Shown: positions 7,620-15,226 of the stretch, piece after piece | Layout: every line of letters starts with the position of its first letter | Numbering within the stretch: position 1 is the first letter of the stretch | Assembly: GCA_031280965.1 (NCBI GenBank) | Contig: JAITFZ010000013.1 | Location: 62,001 to 126,000, forward strand | Direction of reading: 5' to 3' | DNA length: 64,000 nt | Source of the DNA: Oscillospiraceae bacterium | Lineage (GTDB): Bacteria > Bacillota > Clostridia > Oscillospirales > Ruminococcaceae | Translations under genes and position numbers: made by a program | Notes under the pieces: model-generated | What the model was told of the DNA's origin: nothing | What the model saw: the letters and a program-made list of their open reading frames with translations, nothing else | The model's database searches: none

Positions 7620-8087
7620 ATGAGCATTAAAAACGCTAAAACCAAGAACAAGAAAATCAAAATCTTGTTTACGTGCCTCGCAGTAGCGATTGTTGTATTA
7701 AATACGTCAATTGTTGCATCGGCAAATAATCCAACCCTAACTTATGTTGGCAACTATTATATGAATGATGTTCCCGGAACTAACAGTCGCATAGTTGTGA
7801 CCAACGATAACGTAACACTTGTTGCTTTTTTTCACGTCTACAGTCTTGGCGGTCTTTCCAGATTAATAAGAGCCACCGAACCAGATGAAAACAAGGAGTT
7901 TAAGTTAGGATTGGGTAATCGCGGATTTGTAGCTAATTATAATTCACATTTTCATGTAAATTCAAACAATATTGATGATGGTGTGGATAGGGGTCATGTT
8001 TTAATAGAATCTAGCATCGTAAGCGTATCTGGAAGCAGAATAACAATAACATTCCCTTTCCATACTAACACTTATGTCAAGCGTTAA
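7620..8087 (+). CDS. Unknown secreted protein
   Basis: 155 aa. Basic N-terminus, hydrophobic helix and likely cleavage after VASA (~residue 36), leaving a ~119-aa mature protein with alternating beta-type stretches (PTLTYVGNYYMND, ITITFPFHTNTYVKR) and no cysteine. Very strong ribosome site (TAGGAGG). I recognise no family. It sits between two paralogous anchored proteins and only 28 nt before the second, so it is probably cotranscribed with that gene. A secreted effector or peptide ligand with anchored partners is one reading, unproven. Confidence 0.75.
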   Translation: MSIKNAKTKNKKIKILFTCLAVAIVVLNTSIVASANNPTLTYVGNYYMNDVPGTNSRIVVTNDNVTLVAFFHVYSLGGLSRLIRATEPDENKEFKLGLGNRGFVANYNSHFHVNSNNIDDGVDRGHVLIESSIVSVSGSRITITFPFHTNTYVKR

Positions 8088-8115
8088 TAAATTAATTTAA
8101 TGGAGGTATTATAAA

Positions 8116-8658
8116 ATGTCACAAAAAAACAAAATAATCATAAGTATAGCATTCCCTATACTCGGCTTGCTCATAATCGCTGTTATCGCGGCTACGTTTA
8201 TCATGAGTTCTACATCTACAGCTAACCCGCCGGAGTTAAGACACCTTTATAACGATGGTACTCTGCAAACCGGAAGGTATTATCTTAACGGTGATAAAGA
8301 AAGTTTCTACTATGAAGTCTTTGATGACCAAACAATACAACTCGGAGGGGGAAACCCGGAGGAATTCGTTTTGTTGTTTAACGGAGTTTCATTAGAAGAA
8401 GCGAACGACCCCAACAAATATGATGAACGCTTTTGGGAAGGAGTTAGGGACGACGCAAAGTGGCGGAGTACAAGACGTAATTATGTGGTGCTGCAATACA
8501 ACTGGAGCGAAACACATTCATCTGTTCATGTCATGCTTGATTCAAAATCTGTAGAAGACGTAAACACGCTTGGCGGCGGTCTTGCATTGAGGCATATTGA
8601 TGAAAAAACGCTTTGCCCCGGCGGAGAGAGAGGCTTTAAATTTATCCGCACAGACTGA
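8116..8658 (+). CDS. Unknown membrane-anchored protein (paralogue of 6835-7371)
   Basis: 180 aa. The first ~30 residues (MSQKNKIIISIAFPILGLLI) are almost identical to the paralogue at 6835. The body diverges more, with GRYYLNGDKESFYYEVF kept and the acidic middle changed. One membrane anchor, the remainder outside the cell. The leader ATGGAGGTATTATAAA is identical to that of the paralogue, so the duplication included the regulatory region. Family not recognised. Confidence 0.75.
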   Translation: MSQKNKIIISIAFPILGLLIIAVIAATFIMSSTSTANPPELRHLYNDGTLQTGRYYLNGDKESFYYEVFDDQTIQLGGGNPEEFVLLFNGVSLEEANDPNKYDERFWEGVRDDAKWRSTRRNYVVLQYNWSETHSSVHVMLDSKSVEDVNTLGGGLALRHIDEKTLCPGGERGFKFIRTD

Positions 8659-8665
8659 TAGTTAT

Positions 8666-8698
8666 AATAGCGGGGTTTTAATAAACCCCGCTATTTCC
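8666..8698 (+). terminator. Terminator of the duplicated cassette
   Basis: Perfect 13-bp stem AATAGCGGGGTTT / AAACCCCGCTATT with a 4-nt loop, ending the islet. Confidence 0.7.
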
Positions 8699-8744
8699 AA
8701 TTGAGGCATTAAATAGTTAATTAATCAAAAGCTTTGCTCTCCTC

Positions 8745-8773
8745 TTGCTTTTTTAAAAATTATTTTGTATAAT
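8745..8773 (+). promoter_or_regulatory. Sigma-A promoter of cellobiose phosphorylase
   Basis: TTGCTT (8745-8750), 17-bp spacer, TATAAT (8768-8773), about 90 nt before the ATG at 8866. Confidence 0.7.
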
Positions 8774-8865
8774 GTAATAACAGACCGCCGGTTCGCTTGC
8801 GAACCCCGTATCTGACCGTCGGGCAAACAAAAGGTTTACCCCACATAAAAACAACGGAGGCGCTT

Positions 8866-11343
8866 ATGAAATACGGCTTTTTCGACGACACCAACAGAGA
8901 ATATGTAATAACTTCCCCCCAAACACCTTATCCGTGGATTAACTACCTCGGCAGCGAGGGCTTTTTTTCATTAATTTCCAACACAGCGGGCGGCTATTGT
9001 TTCTACAAGGACGCACGGCTTCGCAGAATCCTGCGCTACCGCTATAATAACGTACCGATAGATATGGGCGGTCGTTATTTCTACATAAAGGATGAAGAAA
9101 CTGTTTGGAATCCGGGCTGGTCACCTGTGAAAACTCCGCTCGACGGCTACGAGTGCCGTCACGGTATGGGCTACACCCGCATAACAGGACAAAAAAATGA
9201 AATTAAAGCGTCGGCGCTGTTCTTTGTGCCGGTGGGTCTGGATGCGGAAGTGCAGAAACTGACGCTGACAAACCTCGGTCACAGTCCGAAGAAGTTCAAG
9301 CTTTTTAGCTTTGTCGAATGGTGCCTTTGGGATGCTATGGACGATATGAGCAATTTCCAGCGTAATTTCAACACCGGCGAGGTAGAAATCGCAGGCTCTG
9401 TAATCTATCACAAAACCGAATATAAAGAGCGCCGCGACCATTACGCTTTTTATTCGGTTAATTCGCCTATTAACGGCTTTGATACCTGCCGTGACAGCTT
9501 TTTGGGGCTATACGGCGGCTTTTCCGCTCCGGAAGCCGTGCTTGAAGGCAAACCGAAAAATTCAATCGCTGATGGCTGGAGTCCGTGCGCTTCGCATTAT
9601 ATAGAAATTGAACTCGCGGCAGGTGAAAGCAAAGACCTCGTGTTCGTACTCGGTTATATTGAAAACGATTCGGCGGATAAATTCGCACCGGATTTATCTG
9701 CCGACAGCAGAGTTAAAACAAGCGGAAACTCCAAAAAGAACATCATTAATAAAAATAAATCCTTTGAACTAATCGCAAAATGCGGCTCAAGCGAAAAAGC
9801 GGACAAGCTCTTCGCGGAGCTTCGCGAACACTGGAATCGGCTCCTCTCGGTTTATAAGGTCGCCACGCCCGACGAAAAGCTCAACCGCATGGTAAATATC
9901 TGGAACCAATATCAGTGCATGGTGACATTCAACCTTTCGCGCTCGGCTTCATACTTTGAGTCGGGCATAGGGCGCGGAATGGGCTTTCGCGACTCGAATC
10001 AGGATATTCTCGGCTTCGTACATCAGATTCCCGTGCGCGCAAGACAGCGCATACTCGACCTCGCCGCGACCATGCTGCGTGACGGCGGCGCGTATCACCA
10101 GTATCAGCCTTTAACCAAGAAAGGCAATCATGAAATAGGCTCGAACTTTAACGACGACCCGCTGTGGATGATTCTGTCAACCGCTGCATACATAAAAGAA
10201 ACCGGCGATGACGGCATTCTTGATGAAATCGTGCCGTATGAAAACAAGGACGAACTTGCCGCCTCTCTGCTTGACCACATGAAGAGCGCTTTTAATCACG
10301 TCTGCACCAAAACAGGACCGCACGGTTTGCCGCTAATCGGGCGCGCGGACTGGAACGACTGCCTTAACTTAAACTGCTTCTCGGCTGTATCGGGGCAGTC
10401 TTTCCAAACAACGGAAGGCAAGGACGGGAAAGTTGCGGAAAGCGTCATGATTGCAGCGATGTTCGCGTTCATAGGGCCGGAATACGCAAAAATGTGCAGG
10501 ATTAAAGGCGATGAAGCCGAAGCTGTACGCGCCGAAGCCGAAATTGAAAAAATGAACAGTGCGGTTCTTGAATACGGCTTTGACGGCGAATGGTTCCTGC
10601 GCGCCTATGATGATTTCGGCAGGAAGCTCGGTTCCAAGGATTGCGAAGAAGGCAAAATTTTTATTGAACCGCAGGGCTTTGCGATTATGGCAGGGATAGG
10701 TAAAGAACTCGGTTATGATATAAAAACGCTTGACAGCGTGGATAAGCGGCTTAATTCCGCTCACGGCTTAGTGCTTCAGCAACCTGCTTTTACTAAGTAT
10801 ATAATAGAATACGGCGAGATTTCAACCTATCCGCCCGGTTACAAGGAAAATGCCGGCGTCTTCTGTCACAACAACGCATGGCTGATTTGCGCGGCGGCAT
10901 ACGCAGGGCGCGGCGATAAAGCTTTCGAGTATTATTCCAAAATCGCCCCCGCGTTCAGGGAGGAGTTTTCGGATTTAAACAAAACCGAGCCTTATGTCTA
11001 CGCTCAGATGATAGCGGGCAAGGACGCTTCAAGGCACGGCGAGAGCAAAAACTCGTGGCTCACGGGAACCGCGGCGTGGAACTTCGTGGCGGCTTCGCAG
11101 TATATTCTCGGCATTAAGCCCGACTATGACGGACTTGTAATCGACCCGTCAATCCCGGAGGACTGGGAGGGCTTCAGAGCTGTGAGGGTTTTCAGAGGCG
11201 CAAAGTACAGAATAACCGTGAAAAACCCCGCTCACGTCTGCAAGGGCGTGAAGTCAATGACAATTGACGGAAAACCCGTGGAAGGCAATAAAATCCCGCT
11301 TTCGGCGAACGGAATACATGAAGTTGAAATAATTTTAGGATAA
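8866..11343 (+). CDS. cbp: Cellobiose phosphorylase (GH94)
   Basis: 825 aa from ATG 8866 (ACGGAGG 5 nt upstream); an earlier in-frame ATG at 8797 lacks a ribosome site. The N-terminus ([35 protein letters not shown]) is that of clostridial cellobiose phosphorylase. GH94 catalytic-domain motifs follow: [10 protein letters not shown] with the catalytic Asp region at ~495-498, and [18 protein letters not shown]. No signal peptide, so cytosolic. It splits imported cellobiose with phosphate into glucose-1-phosphate and glucose (EC 2.4.1.20), saving ATP in cellulose degraders. The full length of the family is present. A different GH94 specificity is possible but less likely given the N-terminal match. 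Confidence 0.93.
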   Translation: MKYGFFDDTNREYVITSPQTPYPWINYLGSEGFFSLISNTAGGYCFYKDARLRRILRYRYNNVPIDMGGRYFYIKDEETVWNPGWSPVKTPLDGYECRHGMGYTRITGQKNEIKASALFFVPVGLDAEVQKLTLTNLGHSPKKFKLFSFVEWCLWDAMDDMSNFQRNFNTGEVEIAGSVIYHKTEYKERRDHYAFYSVNSPINGFDTCRDSFLGLYGGFSAPEAVLEGKPKNSIADGWSPCASHYIEIELAAGESKDLVFVLGYIENDSADKFAPDLSADSRVKTSGNSKKNIINKNKSFELIAKCGSSEKADKLFAELREHWNRLLSVYKVATPDEKLNRMVNIWNQYQCMVTFNLSRSASYFESGIGRGMGFRDSNQDILGFVHQIPVRARQRILDLAATMLRDGGAYHQYQPLTKKGNHEIGSNFNDDPLWMILSTAAYIKETGDDGILDEIVPYENKDELAASLLDHMKSAFNHVCTKTGPHGLPLIGRADWNDCLNLNCFSAVSGQSFQTTEGKDGKVAESVMIAAMFAFIGPEYAKMCRIKGDEAEAVRAEAEIEKMNSAVLEYGFDGEWFLRAYDDFGRKLGSKDCEEGKIFIEPQGFAIMAGIGKELGYDIKTLDSVDKRLNSAHGLVLQQPAFTKYIIEYGEISTYPPGYKENAGVFCHNNAWLICAAAYAGRGDKAFEYYSKIAPAFREEFSDLNKTEPYVYAQMIAGKDASRHGESKNSWLTGTAAWNFVAASQYILGIKPDYDGLVIDPSIPEDWEGFRAVRVFRGAKYRITVKNPAHVCKGVKSMTIDGKPVEGNKIPLSANGIHEVEIILG

Positions 11344-11437
11344 TTTTTCAAAATCATGCAACCTTTTGCTTCTGAGTATCGTTTATATAGTGTAAGCTAT
11401 CAATAAAACAAATCAAAACACGAAAGGAAAAAGTATT

Positions 11438-13291
11438 ATGAAAAAAGTAGTTTTATTACTGACAATTGTTGCGCTTGTTTTCAATCTTGCGGCGTTTGCC
11501 GTTTTTGCCGACGATGGTTTGATTCCTCATTCGCTCGTCGCGGACGCTATTGAAGACGGCAGTGCAATGGTTGTACTGACTGCGGAAACCGGAACTGTTA
11601 TTTCCGCAGAGTCGCTTTTTGCAATCAGAGACAGCGGAATTGTTATGCAGTTCGTACTGCCGAACGGCGTCGTTGTTTCGATTGACCCCGCAAAAATCAC
11701 CGACAACGCGAGAAGCGCCGACATCAGCGTGACTATTCTCGCTGTCGGCAACACTGACGTGCTTAACGGATGGGGAAGACCTTCGGAACCTTACGAGGAC
11801 TGGTATGACGGCGAGGACTGGTACATTATTGCAGAACCGCCCGTACGGCAGAACTTTGAAGATTACTGGGCGCTTTACGGTGAGTATTACCGCGAATGGT
11901 ACCCTGACGCTGACTGGAACACCATCAATAATTTTAAGTCATGGGAAGAGTACAATAAATTTTGGAATGCTTACTGGGCAACATGGAACGAAATAATGAG
12001 CGTTTGGGAGAATTACTGGGCGCTTTACGGCGAGTATTACCCCGAATGGTATCCCGATATTGACCTGAATGTACTTAACAATCTGAAATCATGGGACGAT
12101 TATTATAAGTTCTGGGAAGATTACTGGGCTTCATGGGACGAAAGAATGAGCATTTGGGAGAATTACTGGGCGCTTTACAGCGAGCATTACCTCGAATGGT
12201 ATCCCGATGCTGACCAAAGCGTGCTTAATAATCTGAAATCATGGGATGATTATAATAAGTTTTGGGAAGATTACTGGGATAACTGGGTTTACGTTCCGCA
12301 ACCCTTTGAAGATTACATGGCACAATGGGGCGCCCGTTACCGTGACTGGCATGACAGCGAATGGTATCCCGATATTGACTGGGCGGCATTTGACCGGTTG
12401 AAGTCATGGGATGAATATGAAGCCTTTTGGGATAATTACTGGGATAACTGGGTCAATCCGTTCATTTACGAAAGCTTCTACGAGATTTGTGAAGTAAACG
12501 GCATACGCGCTGTATGGAGAGACATCCGCAGAGAAACCGGCGAGGTTACTTACGAAGACGGTTGGTGGATGGATTACAGAGTTCTCATCATCCCGGCGGC
12601 AGAGGGTGAACTCGGGTTCGAGCTTTCCTTTAACGTTCCCGCAAGCGTACTTGAAGCCGCCGGAATATACCCCGGCAGCGAATCGGTCGCGGTTACTGTC
12701 ATCGAATCAGACAATATGGACATTTACGGTCGCGGTGAATCCCTGCCCGTTAACGCAGACGGCTCTGTTACGGTATCTTTAGCTGCGGGCAACGCTATTA
12801 TGCTTACGCAATGGTACGACTGGTGGTATTACGCTTTTGATGATGAAGCAGAAGAGTGGGATGATGGTGCCGTTTTAGTTTCCCCCGGGGGGGATATGAG
12901 GTTTGCTCCGGCGGCAAACAGAGCGTATGCCACTGAGGCACTGGAGGAAAGCGGCGGCGATTTAATGCACACGCGAATGGTTATGGGTGGCGGCGGCGCA
13001 TTTGCCGGCGGTTTCGGAGTTATGTATGACGCAGAAGGAAACCTGATTGACCGTTCGGCTTTGGCTCGCGGAATGTCCCTCCTTGCTCTGGGCAACGAAT
13101 TTACTTTTGATGAAGACGAAAACGGAATGGCAATTGTACCGATTAGCGCAGATTTAGATGAAGACACAGTAACCGACAGCCCCGACGATGAAAACCCACC
13201 CACGAGTGCGCGGCGCGCGTCAAGCTTTTTTATCTCTTTGGTGGCGGTTTCGATGTGCGCGGCGTTAGTGAGCAGGAAGCGCAAAAAGTAA
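11438..13291 (+). CDS. Surface protein with four aromatic ~50-residue repeats
   Basis: 617 aa. Signal peptide with cleavage near VFA (~25). An N-terminal beta-rich stretch is followed by four tandem units from ~140 to ~340, each like WENYWALYGEYYPEWYPD then LNNLKSWDDY.KFW. The units are extremely rich in Trp, Tyr, Asp and Glu. A beta domain (~345-460) and a low-complexity part follow. The C-terminus has NPPTS, a hydrophobic helix and SRKRKK, resembling an NPxT-type sortase signal or a membrane anchor. Stacked aromatics suggest glycan binding, but no CBM family is recognised. AAAGGAAAAAG precedes the ATG. Confidence 0.8.
   Translation: MKKVVLLLTIVALVFNLAAFAVFADDGLIPHSLVADAIEDGSAMVVLTAETGTVISAESLFAIRDSGIVMQFVLPNGVVVSIDPAKITDNARSADISVTILAVGNTDVLNGWGRPSEPYEDWYDGEDWYIIAEPPVRQNFEDYWALYGEYYREWYPDADWNTINNFKSWEEYNKFWNAYWATWNEIMSVWENYWALYGEYYPEWYPDIDLNVLNNLKSWDDYYKFWEDYWASWDERMSIWENYWALYSEHYLEWYPDADQSVLNNLKSWDDYNKFWEDYWDNWVYVPQPFEDYMAQWGARYRDWHDSEWYPDIDWAAFDRLKSWDEYEAFWDNYWDNWVNPFIYESFYEICEVNGIRAVWRDIRRETGEVTYEDGWWMDYRVLIIPAAEGELGFELSFNVPASVLEAAGIYPGSESVAVTVIESDNMDIYGRGESLPVNADGSVTVSLAAGNAIMLTQWYDWWYYAFDDEAEEWDDGAVLVSPGGDMRFAPAANRAYATEALEESGGDLMHTRMVMGGGGAFAGGFGVMYDAEGNLIDRSALARGMSLLALGNEFTFDEDENGMAIVPISADLDEDTVTDSPDDENPPTSARRASSFFISLVAVSMCAALVSRKRKK
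11855..12455 (+). repeat. Four ~150-bp coding repeats
   Basis: In-frame units of 150 bp (for example GAGAATTACTGGGCGCTTTA near 12009 and 12159) encode the aromatic repeats. Units 2 and 3 are nearly identical at DNA level; the fourth is more divergent and has an insertion. Confidence 0.85.
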
Positions 13292-13293
13292 AG

Positions 13294-13323
13294 TTGACAT
13301 TATAAATTTCAGTATGTTATAAT
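13294..13323 (+). promoter_or_regulatory. Sigma-A promoter of purD
   Basis: TTGACA (13294-13299), 18-bp spacer, TATAAT (13318-13323), directly after the preceding gene's stop. Confidence 0.75.
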
Positions 13324-13352
13324 ATAGTGCAGCCTATAAACTGCACTATATT
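13321..13352. promoter_or_regulatory. Perfect 12-bp inverted repeat over the purD start site
   Basis: AATATAGTGCAG / CTGCACTATATT with an 8-nt loop overlaps the -10 element and the expected transcription start. It could be an operator or a 5' mRNA hairpin. No purine riboswitch core is visible. Confidence 0.55.
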
Positions 13353-13373
13353 ATTTCACAAAAGAGGAAACAC

Positions 13374-14705
13374 ATGAAAATTCTCGTAGTCGGCGGCGGC
13401 GGGCGCGAACACGCGATTTGCGCCGCTCTGAAAAAATCCCCGAAGCTTACAGAACTGCACTGCGCCCCCGGCAACGGCGGCATTTCCGAAACCGCAGTCT
13501 GCCATGACGTAAAAGCAACCGACATTTCCGGCATGGTGAAGTTAGCGCGTGAAATAAGCGCGGATTACGTCTTTGTCGCACCCGACGACCCGCTGACCCT
13601 CGGCATGGTTGACGCGCTCGAAGCGGCGGGAATCAGCGCGTTCGGGCCTAACAAAGCTGCGGCAATTATCGAGGGGAGCAAGGTCTTTTCCAAAGGCTTC
13701 ATGAAGCGTCACGGAATCCCGACAGCCGCCTGCGAAACCTTTACCGACGCCGAAGAAGCTGTTTCCTACATAAAAGCCAGGGATTCCTATCCGGCTGTAA
13801 TCAAGTGCGACGGTCTTGCACTCGGGAAAGGCGTCATCATCGCCGAAAGCTTCGCGGAGGCCGAAGAAGCGGTGAATTCAATCCTGCTCGGCGGGAAGTT
13901 CGGCAACAGCGGCAAAGAAATCGTTGTTGAGGAATATTTGGACGGCTCGGAAGTCACCGTGCTTGCTTTCGCGGACGGCAAGACCGTTGTACCCATGCTT
14001 TCCTCAATCGACCACAAGCGCGCTTTTGACGGCGACACGGGGCTTAATACGGGCGGCATGGGCGTAATCGCGCCCGCGCCTTATTATACAGAGGAAACTG
14101 CAAAGCTGTGCATGGAAACTATTTTCGAGCCTACCGTGCGCGGTTTGGCGGAAGAAAATCGCCGCTTCAAGGGCTGTCTGTACTTCGGGCTTATGCTGAT
14201 GAACAGCGGCGAAGTCAGGGTCATCGAGTATAACTGCCGCTTCGGCGACCCCGAAACGCAGGCGCTTTTGCCGCTCCTTGAAACAGACCTCATCGACATT
14301 ATAACAGCCGTAATTGAGGGAAAGCTCGCTGAATTGCCGATAAAATGGCGCGCCGAACACTCTGCCTGCGTCGTCATGGCGAGCGGCGGTTATCCGGAAA
14401 AGTATCAAACCGGCTTTGAAATACGCGGGCTCGAAAACGTAGACGGCGCCTGTGTTTATCACGCGGGAACAAAATTAAGCGGCGGGAAATACCTCACAAA
14501 CGGCGGGCGCGTTCTTAATTTCGTCGCCGTGAACAAAAGCCCCGCTCTTGCCCTCGAAAACGTCTACCGCGAAATCGAAAAAGTCAGCTTTGAAAAGGGT
14601 TTTTACCGCTCGGACATTGGCACATTGTACCACGCACAGCGTGGCACAATGTGCGGCACATTGCACCACGGTGGCACATCGGCACAATGCACAACAAAAA
14701 AATAA
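13374..14705 (+). CDS. purD: Phosphoribosylamine-glycine ligase
   Basis: 443 aa ATP-grasp enzyme of purine synthesis (phosphoribosylamine + glycine + ATP to GAR). It has the N-terminal MKILVVGGGGREHAI dinucleotide-type fold, GPNKAAAIIEGSK, ATP-grasp IKCDGLALGKGV, and the metal site VIEYNCRFGDPETQ. The family normally ends shortly after YR.DIG. Here ~27 extra codons rich in Gly, Thr and His follow DIG and are read from a palindromic repeat at 14620-14694, so the native 3' end appears replaced or extended. Other pur genes are absent nearby. Ribosome site AAAGAGGAAAC. Confidence 0.93.
   Translation: MKILVVGGGGREHAICAALKKSPKLTELHCAPGNGGISETAVCHDVKATDISGMVKLAREISADYVFVAPDDPLTLGMVDALEAAGISAFGPNKAAAIIEGSKVFSKGFMKRHGIPTAACETFTDAEEAVSYIKARDSYPAVIKCDGLALGKGVIIAESFAEAEEAVNSILLGGKFGNSGKEIVVEEYLDGSEVTVLAFADGKTVVPMLSSIDHKRAFDGDTGLNTGGMGVIAPAPYYTEETAKLCMETIFEPTVRGLAEENRRFKGCLYFGLMLMNSGEVRVIEYNCRFGDPETQALLPLLETDLIDIITAVIEGKLAELPIKWRAEHSACVVMASGGYPEKYQTGFEIRGLENVDGACVYHAGTKLSGGKYLTNGGRVLNFVAVNKSPALALENVYREIEKVSFEKGFYRSDIGTLYHAQRGTMCGTLHHGGTSAQCTTKK
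14620..14694. repeat. Nested palindromes inside the purD 3' end
   Basis: GCACATTGTACCACG (14620-14634) and CGTGGCACAATGTGC (14640-14654) form a 15-bp stem with one mismatch around CACAG. A second, related set (GGCACATTGCACCACG, then GGCACAATGCAC) follows. These bases are translated as the purD tail. Confidence 0.8.
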
Positions 14706-14738
14706 AAACCCCCCGAAAACGAGGGATTTAAAGTAAGT

Positions 14739-14900
14739 TTATGGTCTTTTCAGCATTTTTTCGGTGTCTTCCATTAACGTTTTAAGGTCTTCAATACATT
14801 CGTTTTCGCCGTATTTCTCCCGAATTGCCTTTTCGATTCTTCTTAAATCCCGCAAAAGGCTTGATTGAAACGCATCAAACTGTCTGTCCGTCATGCCCAT
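14739..14900 (-). CDS. Small hypothetical protein, 53 aa
   Basis: Begins MGMTDRQFDAFQSSLLRDLR and ends EDTEKMLKRP. It is all-helical, charged and without a membrane segment. GAAGGAGGTGGCGG lies just before ATG 14900, the best ribosome site available, so the longer in-frame start at 14927 is rejected. 'MT..QF..F...LL..L..IEKA' resembles small helical proteins common in gut Firmicutes and their phages, but the function is unknown. It converges on purD, with a weak hairpin CCCCCG-AAAA-CGAGGG at 14710-14727 between them. Confidence 0.65.
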   Translation of the reverse strand: MGMTDRQFDAFQSSLLRDLRRIEKAIREKYGENECIEDLKTLMEDTEKMLKRP

Positions 14901-15226
14901 TCCGCCACCTCCTTCGTCCTGTATCATCTATTATAGCAAAAACAAACCGCATTGTCAAATAATTTTTCCCCGCGGTGAAACTTTTCGTCCGCGCCGCATG
15001 ACTACCTAATTGTAAACGGTCAAAAAATCGTTCCGCGACGTATGCTGACTGGAAAAAACCCAAATTTAGTGCATATCACACGTATTTGTGAAAATAACAT
15101 GAAAATATTTTTAAATTCTGTGTATTATGACTATTGAAATTTTTTCCAAAATAAGCTACAATATTCTAAGGACGATGGAAAAATCGACCATCTTACTATT
15201 TTCAAAAATTTATTGGAGGAAAAACA
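14901..15226. other. Divergent intergenic region, 326 bp
   Basis: AT-rich region between the 53-aa minus gene and the dockerin gene. The right half holds the promoter at 15134-15162 and a small GATGG...CCATC hairpin in the leader. No gene is seen in the left half. Confidence 0.5.
15134..15162 (+). promoter_or_regulatory. Sigma-A promoter of dockerin gene
   Basis: TTGAAA (15134-15139), 17-bp spacer, TACAAT (15157-15162), 65 nt before the ATG. Confidence 0.6.

Noticed and set aside
7620-8087. Lactococcin-972-type bacteriocin
   Set aside because: Considered because of size and signal peptide, but no Gly-Gly-Gly/Trp-rich family motif or associated export gene is visible.
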